From Theocolax elegans (lineage: Eukaryota > Arthropoda > Insecta > Hymenoptera > Cerocephalidae): DNA of 64,000 bases. The DNA lies in the NCBI GenBank assembly GCA_026168455.1, contig CM047431.1:14620183-14684182 (forward strand), in the 5' to 3' direction. The translations under genes were made by a program, and so were the position numbers. The notes below the pieces were generated by a model. It saw only the letters and a list, made by a program, of their open reading frames with translations, was not told where the DNA came from and ran no database searches. Shown here in pieces: positions 33,101 to 44,037 of this stretch; the first letter of the stretch is position 1, and every line of letters starts with the position of its first letter.

Positions 33101-33711
33101 GTCAGTCGGCTGCCAGTAAGGCCCGGCAAGCCGAAATCTTCAACTCACGACGAAGGCCTGCGGAATTCGAGGTAGGAGATCTGGTGTGGAAACGCAACCG
33201 GATCCTCTCGTCCAGCGCACAAGGTATCTCGGCTAAGCTTGCTCCGAAATATACAGGGCCATATCTGATCAACAGTAGGAAAGGCATGAATACCTACGTT
33301 ATACAAGATGATCAAGGGGGCCAAGAGGTATCTCATATAGAGCATCTGAAGAGATACGTCCCCGAAGATGATGCTGAACCAAACGATGAAGATCAACGTG
33401 AGCAACCTCAACCGCCGAGGGATCAACAGGTGAAGTGCGACCCACCTGTAGCGAGCGAATACTCCCCTGCGAGGGAGAATAATGCGAGCGAGTCCCCTGG
33501 CGAGGGAACTCGGTGTAATCCGCGCAAGACGTCGCGTACGTCTTTAGATAGGTCCCGCGTTACCAGACGACAGCGTGGTCGTCCTCGGAAAGCAACCGCG
33601 ACAGTAAAGCGCCGATCACCCATAGAGCGGTCTGCCAGTGCAGATTCTGAACCGGTTCCTCCGAGACGAGGACGAGGGCGTCCTCCAGGCTCACGACCGA
33701 AGCGGACGTAA
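30088..33711 (+). CDS. pol: gypsy-B Pol polyprotein (PR-RT-RNase H-IN)
   Basis: One frame is open for about 1207 codons without its own ATG near the start, so expression by frameshift is likely. Counting from 30088, the protease motif LYDPGAS is near residue 87 (DPG, not DTG/DSG). The RT has YLDD near 401-404. RNase H has HTDASDTG near 547. The integrase zinc region with two His and CQVCQQC spans about 746-793, and the catalytic core has GDITGP, FHSDNGTEF and VERANRT. The C-terminal tail is basic, with RQRGRPRK and RGRGRPPGS. The RT-RNaseH-IN order is that of Ty3/gypsy. No stop or frameshift interrupts it, so it could be active if Gag is supplied. Confidence 0.93.
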   Translation: MLGKRQRERLTGTKTATQELESPLSQVSSGQTRSNREYGPERSGNGPQKKERSQEASRPTSSYKPEDESRWWLLVEIGGFRIRALYDPGASTTVMGPSGLQIAAALGKELIVANAGRVKMADGSYQPLNGHVILPFTVGKETREIRVAIIPNLDAECYVGVNFVRAFRAILDPDSDRLFLKDSKQQIHLEVAGIGGMATLSSAGIADATEAEREELRELVSKVLSNTSPKIGRTQLIEHSIDVGSARPIKQMYYPVSEKIQEEMHRQVREMLDLEIIEPSDGGWSSPVVMVRKENGSRRFCIDFRKVNALTKPDAYPLPFMQDILRKLKRCRYISTLDMNSAYHQIPLQKESRPYTAFTVPGMGLYQFKRMPYGLAYAGATFQRMIDQVVGPDLEPNAFSYLDDIIIVTETFEGHKKYLEMVLKRLTKAFLTVKKDKCVFCQDEVRYLGVLVNRDGIRPDPAKTEPIRIYPAPKNLKQLRRFLGMASWYRRFMPDYATIAEPLTRLTKKNQGYEWLDEQEQAFQQLKALIMTAPVLQRPSADGLFSLHTDASDTGIGAVLVQEIDGEERVIEFASRILTAPEKNYSVTERECLAVVWAINKFRPYIEGYHFKVITDHSSLRWLCNMRNPTSRLARWALELQAHDFVVEHRKGALHHVPDALSRMYEDDEPTVAAMSWAQTTEDPWYLDWIKNVSDRPRDFPDWKIVGGNLYIYRPDTELEEVMDDEQAWKLVVPVENRHSILRECHDDPSAGHLGREKTFARVAQNYYWPRFYAEVADYVRRCQVCQQCKVEQRAPSGLMGHRQSDRPWQVVAGDITGPLPRSSRGYEYILVFQDLFTRWIEAIPIRKANAKTIVRELHERVINRFGTPEVFHSDNGTEFKNKLVDEYLESKGVYHSTTPPYHAQANPVERANRTLKTMVASYIQDKHSDWDDKLPELVFALNTAVQSSTGWSPAMRTYGRQPEAPSTARREHDRLAQQQFECRRLQDWNDKIKQLPRLHENASRQSAASKARQAEIFNSRRRPAEFEVGDLVWKRNRILSSSAQGISAKLAPKYTGPYLINSRKGMNTYVIQDDQGGQEVSHIEHLKRYVPEDDAEPNDEDQREQPQPPRDQQVKCDPPVASEYSPARENNASESPGEGTRCNPRKTSRTSLDRSRVTRRQRGRPRKATATVKRRSPIERSASADSEPVPPRRGRGRPPGSRPKRT
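30094..30134 (+). promoter_or_regulatory. Predicted -1 ribosomal frameshift site (gag/pol)
   Basis: The heptamer GGGAAAC (30094-30100) is read in gag as G-GGA-AAC, the X-XXY-YYZ pattern of -1 slippery sites. Ten bases downstream a 6-bp stem (GCGGTT 30111-30116 with AACCGC 30129-30134) could stall ribosomes. Pol lies in the -1 frame and stays open from here to 33711, while gag stops at 30118. GGGAAAC is a known retroviral slippery sequence; its use here is inferred. Confidence 0.75.
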
Positions 33712-34598
33712 AGCGCCAGCAGCGGCCGAAGGCTGAGGCGGCCTTCAAAGAGGCTGCCTTTGAATACAGATTAACCTGTAGCCCCTGCCTTCATCGAGCG
33801 GAACGGGAGGTTCTGACGAACCTAGGTGTCCGCTCTGCCGCTGCAAGGAGATCAAACGTCTGGATCAGTTTCCTCGCGTCCTGATAAACCTGATCAAGAG
33901 TACCTTGTTAACCCTCTTTCCCGTTCCTTGAGGAACAGAGTCCACATACAGAGCATGTGGAATCTGGAAGGGGGGTGTAACGGTAAGCGAGTTACCGATC
34001 AGGTAAGCAACGCGAAAGAGGAGATACAGCGCGGCGCGCGCAGGGAACGCGCGCGAGAATCCTGCGCAAGAGAGTATCGGTAGAGAGTTCGCGCGCGATC
34101 GACAACAACACGGTGTTGGTGACCGGTGATTGTTTTTCCGGGATAAAATAGCAAAAGAACTGTTGTGCGTTGTGTGTGGGTGTGAGCAGTTTCTCCCCAC
34201 TAACCTCCACGTCGACGGGTGCAGCAGCACATCTCACGGACAGTGAGAAAAGGAGGCTCGGCGAAGCCCACCTTCTCGACCGTTGGAGAGAGAGAGAGAG
34301 ACATATACGAGGACGAGCTCTCTCTCAATAGCACAGCCTTTTCCCTGCCGAAGCGAGATATTCAGATACGCGGTAAGTGGTGCACCACATTTAGACCCGC
34401 GTGTCTATCTAAATTTCGTGTCCCGATTTACCTGGTACGGTCCAGGTGAGGAAGCGTTCCTCCTTTCCCCCCTCTCGTGACAATACCCGCACGGATAGAA
34501 AGGTCGGTGGTTCGCGGGAACCACTTCACGAGAGAAGGCGCGCGTGACGTAGTAAGCTTCTACGTAAAAGCTCTCTACGTCAGTGATTCATACGTCAC
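33300..34598 (+). repeat. Duplicated unit, first copy: end of pol, 3' UTR, partial LTR
   Basis: This block of 1299 bp contains the last 137 codons of pol, the 3' UTR, the polypurine tract and the first 623 bp of an LTR (33976-34598). It ends abruptly in CATACGTCAC, where the next base is again the pol sequence TATACAAGATG. The second copy (34599-35896) matches it almost perfectly. Confidence 0.92.
33960..33975 (+). promoter_or_regulatory. gypsy-B polypurine tract (first copy)
   Basis: GGAAGGGGGG directly precedes the TGTAACGG start of the partial LTR at 33976. A second copy precedes the full 3' LTR at 35274. Confidence 0.75.
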
Positions 34599-35896
34599 TA
34601 TACAAGATGATCAAGGGGGCCAAGAGGTATCTCATATAGAGCATCTGAAGAGATACGTCCCCGAAGATGATGCTGAACCAAACGATGAAGATCAACGTGA
34701 GCAACCTCAACCGCCGAGGATCAACAGGTGAAGTGCGACCCACCTGTAGCGAGCGAATACTCCCCTGCGAGGGAGAATAATGCGAGCGAGTCCCCTGGCG
34801 AGGGAACTCGGTGTAATCCGCGCAAGACGTCGCGTACGTCTTTAGATAGGTCCCGCGTTACCAGACGACAGCGTGGTCGTCCTCGGAAAGCAACCGCGAC
34901 AGTAAAGCGCCGATCACCCATAGAGCGGTCTGCCAGTGCAGATTCTGAACCGGTTCCTCCGAGACGAGGACGAGGGCGTCCTCCAGGCTCACGACCGAAG
35001 CGGACGTAAAGCGCCAGCAGCGGCCGAAGGCTGAGGCGGCCTTCAAAGAGGCTGCCTTTGAATACAGATTAACCTGTAGCCCCTGCCTTCATCGAGCGGA
35101 ACGGGAGGTTCTGACGAACCTAGGTGTCCGCTCTGCCGCTGCAAGGAGATCAAACGTCTGGATCAGTTTCCTCGCGTCCTGATAAACCTGATCAAGAGTA
35201 CCTTGTTAACCCTCTTTCCCGTTCCTTGAGGAACAGAGTCCACATACAGAGCATGTGGAATCTGGAAGGGGGGTGTAACGGTAAGCGAGTTACCGATCAG
35301 GTAAGCAACGCGAAAGAGGAGATACAGCGCGGCGCGCGCAGGGAACGCGCGCGAGAATCCTGCGCAAGAGAGTATCGGTAGAGAGTTCGCGCGCGATCGA
35401 CAACAACACGGTGTTGGTGACCGGTGATTGTTTTTCCGGGATAAAATAGCAAAAGAACTGTTGTGCGTTGTGTGTGGGTGTGAGCAGTTTCTCCCCACTA
35501 ACCTCCACGTCGACGGGTGCAGCAGCACATCTCACGGACAGTGAGAAAAGGAGGCTCGGCGAAGCCCACCTTCTCGACCGTTGGAGAGAGAGAGAGAGAC
35601 ATATACGAGGACGAGCTCTCTCTCAATAGCACAGCCTTTTCCCTGCCGAAGCGAGATATTCAGATACGCGGTAAGTGGTGCACCACATTTAGACCCGCGT
35701 GTCTATCTAAATTTCGTGTCCCGATTTACCTGGTACGGTCCAGGTGAGGAAGCGTTCCTCCTTTCCCCCCTCTCGTGACAATACCCGCACGGATAGAAAG
35801 GTCGGTGGTTCGCGGGAACCACTTCACGAGAGAAGGCGCGCGTGACGTAGTAAGCTTCTACGTAAAAGCTCTCTACGTCAGTGATTCATACGTCAC
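34599..35896 (+). repeat. Duplicated unit, second copy
   Basis: It repeats 33300-34598 with at least one single-base loss (GAGGGATC in copy one, GAGGATC in copy two near 34719), which shifts the pol tail frame. Here the LTR continues to its full length. The pol C-terminal frame in this copy (34728-35009) is a non-expressed duplicate. The junction at 34598/34599 shows no long microhomology. Confidence 0.92.
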
Positions 35897-36395
35897 ACGG
35901 TGTGACGTGTGCCATCAGGTTAAGCAGCCGATCATATCCGGATCGGTTGCTCGTAATCGACTGATAAATAGATTTTTAACTGATTCTTTTCGCGCTGACC
36001 TCGGGGGTAGTCATCGGTACGACTCCCCGTAAATTGTTAAAGTTCATTCACTGTTTATTTATTAATATTTATTTGGTAGTTTAATAAATTGACTCGGCGA
36101 GACTATCTTTCTCGCCGATTAACAATAATATCGATTGTTGATAGTATTTTACCGGTTAACGTCCTATCCTACGAATACCGCCCTCTCCGGTGTTTATCCT
36201 AGTTGGCAATTTTGGGCATAGGGCCCAACACATGGTATATAAGTCAAACGGAGTGTTTGACGTTGTTAACGGCATTGCACGGGAATCAAAGGGATTCCCG
36301 GCCGCATCGTGGGACTGCACACTTAAGGTTGGTAAGTTGGGACAGATTGGGCCTAACCGTGGGCCTTACATATCCCCAGTACCCACCCCGTTACA
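35274..36395 (+). repeat. gypsy-B 3' LTR (full)
   Basis: This is a full 1122-bp copy of the LTR, ending CCCCGTTACA and followed by the target duplication ACAT. It is almost identical to 25903-27024. Confidence 0.95.
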
Positions 36396-36399
36396 ACAT

Positions 36400-37030
36400 A
36401 TAAACAAATACAAATATACTTTCGCACGTTCCTACAGACACTTTCTGAATACACGTGATTTGGATTTTAGACATTTCAAAATATACTTCTAGCATGTTTT
36501 TAGCGAAACATTTTACTATTACAAAGATCTCTATACGAGGAAGCAATAATATTACATTTACATATTTGTAATAATGTTAACATATAAAAACTACACTATA
36601 GTATTAAATTTATAATATTATTATAAATAATCTTATGTTAATTTGCTTTTTAGAAACCGTTTTTATTACTTAAAATTAAGAATAATAAATATTACTAATA
36701 TAAACATTTTTACATTCACGTATTTATTTAATACATTTTTTATAGATAACTTAATAATATATAAATAATATATAATATATAAAATTTTATAAAATACTTA
36801 ATTAAGTAATTATTATATTTATATAACTATATTTACATATATAGGTTTAATTTAATTGAACTTAAACAAATTGTTATAACAATAAAATAAAAAAAGCAAT
36901 ATTGACTAAGAAGTTTCAAAAATACTGCCACACACGCAAACGCATACGCACACACACATACACATGCACACTCAAACAAACAGTATGTAGCAGTTTTAGA
37001 ACATATTTTTCTGACATATCTTTAACAAAT
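36400..37030. other. AT-rich spacer with CA-rich microsatellite
   Basis: I see only AT-rich sequence and an imperfect ACAC/CATACACA tract near 36930-36985. Confidence 0.6.
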
Positions 37031-37039
37031 TTTCCTGAT

Positions 37040-37430
37040 CCTACGCTTGGTCGGACATTAAGGTGACCTCCAGGTCAAAGTGCCCAAATTAAAAATCAAA
37101 GTAACTGTCAGTTCCTGGAGACGATGTCCAGGTGGTCACGGTGACCTCCATGTCTTCCGCTCGTCGTCTACTGCGAAGTTTACTTGCTAAAGTGTCCAAA
37201 TTAAAACAAATAATTCTCAGTACCTGGAGACGATGTTCAGGTGGTCACGGTGACCTCCAGGTCCTCCGCACGTCGTCTACTGGGAAGTCTACGTGCCACC
37301 TTGCCTGAATATGCAAAAAAAATATCACTTCTCGGAGACGATGTTCAGGTGGTCAGGGTGGCCTCCAGGTCTTCCACACGTCGTCTACTGGGAAGTCTAC
37401 TTGCCACCTTGCCTGAATGTGAAAAAATAA
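37040..37430. repeat. Tandem repeat, ~108-bp period, with nuclear-receptor-like palindromes
   Basis: The block GGAGACGATGTTCAGGTGGT recurs at about 37117, 37226 and 37334, and a more diverged unit precedes the first. Two units contain the perfect palindrome GGTCACGGTGACC (37134-37146 and 37243-37255); the third has GGTCAGGGTGGCC. Because the period is a multiple of three, the array gives an open frame, but no protein family is recognised. Confidence 0.75.
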
Positions 37431-37639
37431 AAAAAGATCTCCTAATTAGAAATAAAATAGACACTTCTCAAAACGGGATTACCGGAGAACCGGAGAACCA
37501 TATACGTCATAATGGTTATCATCTTAATTTAATATAGAATATTGCCTTTGCACTCATCCTTAATAAGGCTAACAGCTTTTCTATTAACAAAAGGAATCTT
37601 AAAATCATTATCAACTGCATAATCCGAAGTATTGAAATA

Positions 37640-38940
37640 TGAGATATTTGATTTCATATCTTTGTAAAAGTTATCACAAATAACAACCTTGTTAAGGTTA
37701 ACTTAGGAAATTAGAGATAGAATTTACAAAATATAGTGATCTTTCTTTTGTTAAATTCGGTAAAGCATTTGACACAATCTGATCCACTCGTTTACTCAAC
37801 AGACTGCGATGCATGGGATTTTCCAGGACTGCCCTTATGAGGATTAATTAATATTTTTTAGCCGTTATCAGGCGATAGGTGTTTTCTGACATTATCTCTC
37901 TTTAGTTTGCAACAAATGTGAGAGTACGGCAGGGATCATATTATACAGGGTCTTTATATCAGTGACTTTTACGTGACTTGCTTGTTTGTGACTCTGTGCG
38001 GGCTGCGGGTGCTTCATTAGGGTTCAATAGTTCCTAAACACAGGATATTTTATTCGGATGTCGTAAATATTGTTCAAAGTTTTATAAGAGCAAGAGATCC
38101 CATCTTGAGCTTAGTGAAGGTGCCCGTATTCTTTTCGTAAATAGTGTTTTAAGTCTTGGAGCCACTTTTGACTCATAATTAACATGGAGATAACATTTAA
38201 ATTGTATTACTAAAAAAGTAAATAGGGTTTTGTATAGCTTGAGCTTTTTTGCAAATACACTGATAAAGCGTATCTGCATTACTGTTCAATAGTTATTTGG
38301 GATGCCTCGCAGGAACTCCAAAATCAACTGTAGGTGTTGCAGAACACCTTTGTGCATTATGTGTGCGGCGTTAGGAGTATTAGGACAATATTTTACGGCT
38401 GTACTGATGTACAAATTGATACGTATGCAAGTTCCATTGTATCAGGAGGGTCTCTTCTTAAGGTATGTTTCTAGGGGCATTGTCAGGGGTTCACCAAAGG
38501 AGCTGGTCCGTCCCTTGATGCGCACTGAGACTGGAAGGCTTTCTTTTCAGATTCAGAGAGCGTATCTATGGAACTCCCTACCGTCAGAAATAAAAAAATT
38601 GTCGTCGCAGTTGATTTACTTATTTAGTGTTATGTATTTTTGTATTCGCTTATTTATTTATTTATTTCAATATGTTTATTGTATTTCAACGTTTGTTTGT
38701 ATCGACCCATATTACTGACTGATAGATGTACTGATTGAAAATTTTTATTTTTATTTATTTATTTTAATTTTTATTGTTGACTTACTGTGATATTTACTGT
38801 GTTATATCGATCTGTAATATCACTTTATTAGTTTTATGCACATAGACTTTGATATGACTTATGGGCAATTGTACATGCTTATAATGTATTTAATTTTTTT
38901 GTTGCGTATAAATAAATATATATCTATTTATCTATCCATC
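37640..38940 (+). pseudogene. Decayed non-LTR retrotransposon (RT remnant)
   Basis: Broken pieces in different frames resemble an RT: KFGKAFDT near 37760, VRVRQGS near 37920 (the GVRQGS-type motif) and a C-terminal tail with LMRTETGRLSFQIQRAYLWN near 38520-38580. A 3' UTR follows, ending in AATAAATATATATCTATTTA and an imperfect (ATCT)n tail. Stops and frameshifts are frequent. The family is different from the (TC)n-associated element. Confidence 0.6.
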
Positions 38941-40450
38941 TTTCCAGACAACTTCTTCCAACCTTCAAGATATTCATAAGAAAAAAGTCTTTCTTTCGTC
39001 AAAAATGTAATTTTCTCATCATCGATTTAATTAAATATAGAACGTACAACTTTATATTGAGTCAAATTGAAAGCTAATTTACCGAGTAATAATCTCATAA
39101 AGCGGAACGAATTCATAAATCAAAATTTATTACTACTGTTTTTCACATTTTTTGTAAAAGAAATGTACCGCTCTTTCGTGAAGGAAAGGAGATCAATGTG
39201 TCCAGTAAAATTATTGCATGCGTCAGAAATAATAAAATGTGCGTCGTAATCACTAAGGTAATGGAAAATCTGACATAATTCGAGAATCTTAATAATTTTG
39301 GTTAGAATCATCATGTAGAACACCTCTATATAGTTATCCGATAAATAAGAGTAATAGCGACACATTATTCTTGCAATTATAGGCTATTCACAAATATCGC
39401 AAATATTAGCTGCTTTAAAATGAATTTTCTTGTCGGGTCTAAGAGTTTCCATAGGTTGAAGAAGTTATAGAAATAATCAACATATCAGGTAAACATTTTA
39501 ATTGTTCTATAATCCAACGAGACGGATTTTGACCTCTTGTAACATTTATAAGTCAATATAGAATTGTTGTAGCTATATTTTAAATAAAAACCAATGTTAA
39601 GCATATTATGCTCGTGAAGTGAAATTATATTTTTGTAGACTCAAGCTTTTCTATACTACTGAAAAATTACTCAACCTTAATTGAAAAAATAGTATTTAGT
39701 AGTTAATATAGTAGTATCAAACTAAACACTTTCTTGTTACTACTTAAGAGGAGGTCATATTGATGGGTTGACACATTGACAGGTTTGTCAAGTTGAGATC
39801 AAAATTTAAGAAATTTAATACAATATATTAGCGCCATCTACTATAATAAGGTTAGTTCTTAATAGATTGCAGGCTATATATATGTGTATAATGTATAAAT
39901 TTTTTGTTTGAGTATATTCCAAATAAATTTATTTATAATCTTTTATTTTCCATGTGAATGCTCATAGTTCAATACAAATTCTAAGCATTGATTTGTAACA
40001 ACATAAACTTAGGTAAACGTATTAGGATAATTGATTTGCAATTGTGACTTATTTATTATTTCATAACTTTAAAAAAAAATTTTGAAGGGCGCTATTTTTA
40101 GGCAAATATAATATTATTGTAAAATTGTCAGTCTTTTGTCGTTTCGTATAATAATTATAATAAAAAGCAGAATATATGGATATCTAGATTTATTCATAAG
40201 TATAGTAGTCATAGTACTTTTTTTATTTTGTTTGCATAATAAGCGCCCTCTATGCGTGAAATATGGATAAATGCCTAATAATCTGTCCAGAACGTGTAAT
40301 GAGAGATATAATAAAAAATACTGATGAATGTTTACATAACAATGCGGCAAAAAGAAATAATTTTACTCATAAGAATGAAACAAACTAAATAAATCTTCTT
40401 TTCTCGCGCAAACACACACACACTTTTATATATATATAACATATATATGA
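38941..40450. other. AT-rich region, nothing recognised
   Basis: I see short unrelated frames only, with no motif, repeat or RNA that I can support. Confidence 0.5.
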
Positions 40451-40457
40451 CATATTG

Positions 40458-40897
40458 AGAGCCGCGGCGGTTCATGGGTAGAGCTCCCGACTCTCACACC
40501 GAGGGTCGTGGGTTCGATCCCAGACGTGTACCTCTGAAAATTTTTTCATGTGCATTTTTCGAACACCGCGACTCAGTGGCTCGGCGTGTCACTATAATGT
40601 GACGCCAGTTCAGGTGCGCGTGCGTTTCCTGCACTTATCAGTGCATGAGAGGCACGGGCATCTGAACTATAGGGAACGTTAGGGACGCGAAGATGTAAAG
40701 AGGATCGCGGTGGTTCCATCGGGAGGACAGGAAACTGTAATTATTAGACTAATTACAGTGACCGATGATATCTTCCGATGGACACAAGCACCACTGTTTC
40801 AACTACATGTGCTTTGTTTACAGACACACCGTTCACCTCCGTCGCTGATTAGCCCTGGCAGCTTAAATAGAGCGACGTTAAATAACAAAAAAAAAAA
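40458..40897 (+). mobile_element. tRNA-derived SINE
   Basis: The head resembles a tRNA: TCATGGGTAGAGCTC as the A-box region and a perfect B box, GGTTCGATCCC (40512-40522). A body of about 360 bp with no coding follows, ending in a run of A (AACAAAAAAAAAAA). Head, unrelated body and A-rich tail are the usual SINE structure. I could not identify a target duplication. Confidence 0.65.
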
Positions 40898-42591
40898 TCT
40901 TCAGGGATTACAAAATAAAACAATAGAAACCATAATAAATAATCTATTAAAAAACTAATTGATGATTTACTAGACAAAAATCGATTACAGAAACACAATA
41001 TGCAATTAAAACGCAAGAATATACCAAAGCACAAGCAAATAAAAAATATATGCTGAAACGACGAGTGATATGGAAACCAAAATCTAGGCGAATTCCAAGA
41101 ATAACTGTGAAGATTAATGACCCTAGCCAGAGAAGAAACATTCCAGCTAAATTCCTTTGCAAAAAGAATGACGGTGAATTTGAACTTAGCTTAATGAATT
41201 CTAAATGTATAAAAGCAGTCGAGGCTACATTAAAAAATAAAATATAAAACTGTCACATTAAAGTAGAACAGAAAGGTAATCCGAAAATAAAAAAGTTTCT
41301 ATAAGTTATGGTACATGTATGGATAATAATGAAATGGAAATATATATTAATACAATAAATTTCGATCAATTTAATATTAAAAACAATGCATTGCATATCC
41401 ATACCAATGAAAGAAATCAGACTAACACAGTGTTAATAGAAGTATCGCTTTCCTTATATAGATGTATTCGTGAAAATAAGAAAAAGATTTTTCTAGTACA
41501 GTATTCAGTGCTGCAAACCCTATGATCTCATAATAACGTATCAGAAATGATTCAGCTTGTATTAAGTACTGGGATGATTATAACGTAAGTGAGTATAACA
41601 AGACAAAAATAGAATGCGTAAACTGCAATTACAACAATACAAGATGTAGAACAAGTTTACTGACGGACCACTTACTAACAGTGAGGCTAATGTATAGTAT
41701 ACTTAAAAAGAAAATTGAACAATACATAAATTTTATTATTTATCCGATAGTGTCTATTTTACCAGCAAGGAATGAATTAAGCGCTATGAAACAATTATGC
41801 AATCTACAAACTAATAAATAGTTTTATCAATGACAGTTTAGTACAGACAAAAATACATGAAATGAATTAACTATGAACACAAACAACAAACACCGCAACA
41901 ACAGCAAAGCAACAATGGCAACACAAGTAAAATTAATTGAAGAAAGATAAGATAGTTTACATGCATATGAACATTTACATAGGAATATTGGGACATTTGA
42001 CAAAGAAATAAATAGTAATAATAGTCTAATCTTACACTTAAATATAAAAAGCTTAAATGCAAACTTTGGAAAACTACAAATCTTTTTTAAGTCTCAAGAT
42101 TAAACCTTATGTTATAGTATGTACAGAGCTATGTGGAGTAACACATTATCAGTATTATATAATATTAAGGTTTATAAATTATATTATAACAATTATGAAA
42201 TCAATAAAAATGATGGACTATTCTAGATAAACTAACAATATTAAATGCAACTACTACATTAAATAATAACAAGCAACTACAAATATCATCTTTGTATAGA
42301 TCGCACGTACTGAGTTGTATTTAATTAACTTGAATTTAAAAACTTACTTAACATAATAGAAAAACTAAAATTAATATTTTAATCCGATATTTTGATATAA
42401 ATATAATGGATTATAACATTATAAACAATTTATTTGAAACAAATTTTCTATCGGAATTCACAAATACTGCTATACCATCTAATTTTACTACGGATCGAGG
42501 AACATGTATTGATAATATTTTTTTCAAAACTGATACTCTTGACTCTAAAGCATATATGCTCATTATGCCGATAACTGATAATTATTTTTAG
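40898..42591 (+). pseudogene. Decayed non-LTR element with APE-type endonuclease remnant
   Basis: Near 42110-42200 a fragment reads like the CTELW segment of APE endonucleases. Near 42406-42591 the frame contains FTNTAIPSNFTTDRGTCIDN followed by a short stretch ending ITDNYF, the layout of the C-terminal APE region (ID.IF ... DH/DN). A zinc-finger-like CVNCNYNNTRC lies near 41615. Many stops and AT drift separate the pieces. RT motifs were not found downstream. I cannot name the clade. Confidence 0.45.
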
Positions 42592-42691
42592 AAATAAAAA
42601 TTGATAAATACAGATATTTCTTTATCATCCACGCTTAATTGATTTTGAAGAAATATTTCTCGATCTTGGTGAATAAACCACACTTTTAATT

Positions 42692-42738
42692 AGATGGCGA
42701 CGTTTCGATGACTTTTCGTCATCCTCTTCAGGCTATAC
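42692..42738 (-). ncRNA. Hammerhead ribozyme-like motif (Penelope type)
   Basis: On the minus strand the order is CTGAAGA (42731-42725), stem II GATGAC-GAAAA-GTCATC (42723-42707), then GAAACGTC (42706-42699) and GCC. This meets the core rules: CUGANGA, GAAA, a 2-bp ACGT stem III and C before the cleavage point. Stem I can form (GC before CTGA with GC after the cleavage site, then A-T pairs). Minimal palindromic stem III hammerheads are known from Penelope-like elements. No Penelope ORF is visible next to it. Confidence 0.6.
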
Positions 42739-42739
42739 C

Positions 42740-43614
42740 TTTATTTATAAAACGAATACATTTGAATATACATAAATAATTGTAGGTTTTGTTTTAAGCC
42801 TAATGATTAATAACATTTTACTTACTACTTGTCAATATAAATCAATTAACGTTTAAATTTTGATCGTAGTATCACTGAGTCGTCGCACTAAAATAATGAA
42901 AACAAGGATATTTAAAAACAATGAAATTTACTTTATCATATGCACAGAAGTTAAGTGATTACGATGACTACCTTGATCTCATCAACAGCTCGATAATTCA
43001 ACATTATTCAATAAATAAATAAATTAAATAAATAAATAAATTAAGACAACACAAAAAATGTAAATAACACGAACAGAAAGCAAAAGCAGTCAGAGGACTA
43101 GAGCAATTTATCACAGACTGTAAACTAAATTTACTCGCAGCTAATATACGCAGCTATAGTAATGAATAGCATGACGCTAACTATACACGTGTTAGAGCGC
43201 GATTTTTGAATTTAACTCACATTTAATTTTATTAATTTTAAAATAAGTTAATTTTTATGGTGCATCCAATATTTATAAGCTAAACATTAAATTGTGTATT
43301 CTGTTAAAATTAATAATAAAAAATTTTTATTTAAATTATAAATTAAAAAATTGTTTAAAAAAATATAGAATTAAAAGAAAATTATATAAATAAAAATTTT
43401 TTTGACTAGAATCATAAGCTGCAAAGAAGAAAAAAATAATCACTAAAATCAAGGCTGTTTTTTCAATCTGCTAATAATACCATTGTAATGTTGACTAAGT
43501 TTTCGTGTGTCATCTTTAACATTTATTGCATTTTTTTCTAATTTAAAACGGGACGATTCATCGTAATGTTGCCTTTTTCTCAGACTGCTGAATTTTCTGA
43601 CACATGATCTATTG
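42740..43614. other. AT-rich region, nothing recognised
   Basis: No gene or element end is evident. Confidence 0.5.
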
Positions 43615-43985
43615 CCTTATCTTGTTTGGCACGCTTAAAGAAACGCTTTGATAGGCAACCTGAATTAGCCGCCTTTTACAAGCAATTTATGGCCGAATAT
43701 GTCGAATTAGGTCATATGGAAGAAGCATCTGTTGAGGTAACAAAATGTGATTCATATTACTTACCACATCATCCTGTAATCAAACAAGATGGTAGCAAAA
43801 AACTACGAGTTGTGTTTAATGCCTCACAGGCAGATAATACTGGAGTATCGCTGAATGCGATCTTGCATGTAGGTCCCAAGCTACAGGAAAATGTTTTTCA
43901 TATTCTGGTTCGATGGTGTTTCAAATGAATCGTTTTTACTTGCGACATAGAAAAAATGTTCAGGCAATTTTTCATTATTATATAT

Positions 43986-44037
<52 letters not shown>

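Larger units (their letters stand above)
25903..36395 (+). mobile_element. Ty3/gypsy LTR retrotransposon 'gypsy-B', recent, near-complete
   Basis: The order is 5' LTR 25903-27024, primer-binding site, leader, gag, pol, polypurine tract, 3' LTR 35274-36395. The LTRs are 1122 bp each with TG...CA ends, and I noticed only one difference by eye (near 26061). The 4-bp target duplication ACAT lies at 25899-25902 and 36396-36399. A direct duplication of about 1.3 kb (33300-34598 repeated as 34599-35896) lengthens the 3' end and leaves an extra partial LTR. Gag has one amber codon. Otherwise the coding region looks intact, so the insertion is young. Confidence 0.95.
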
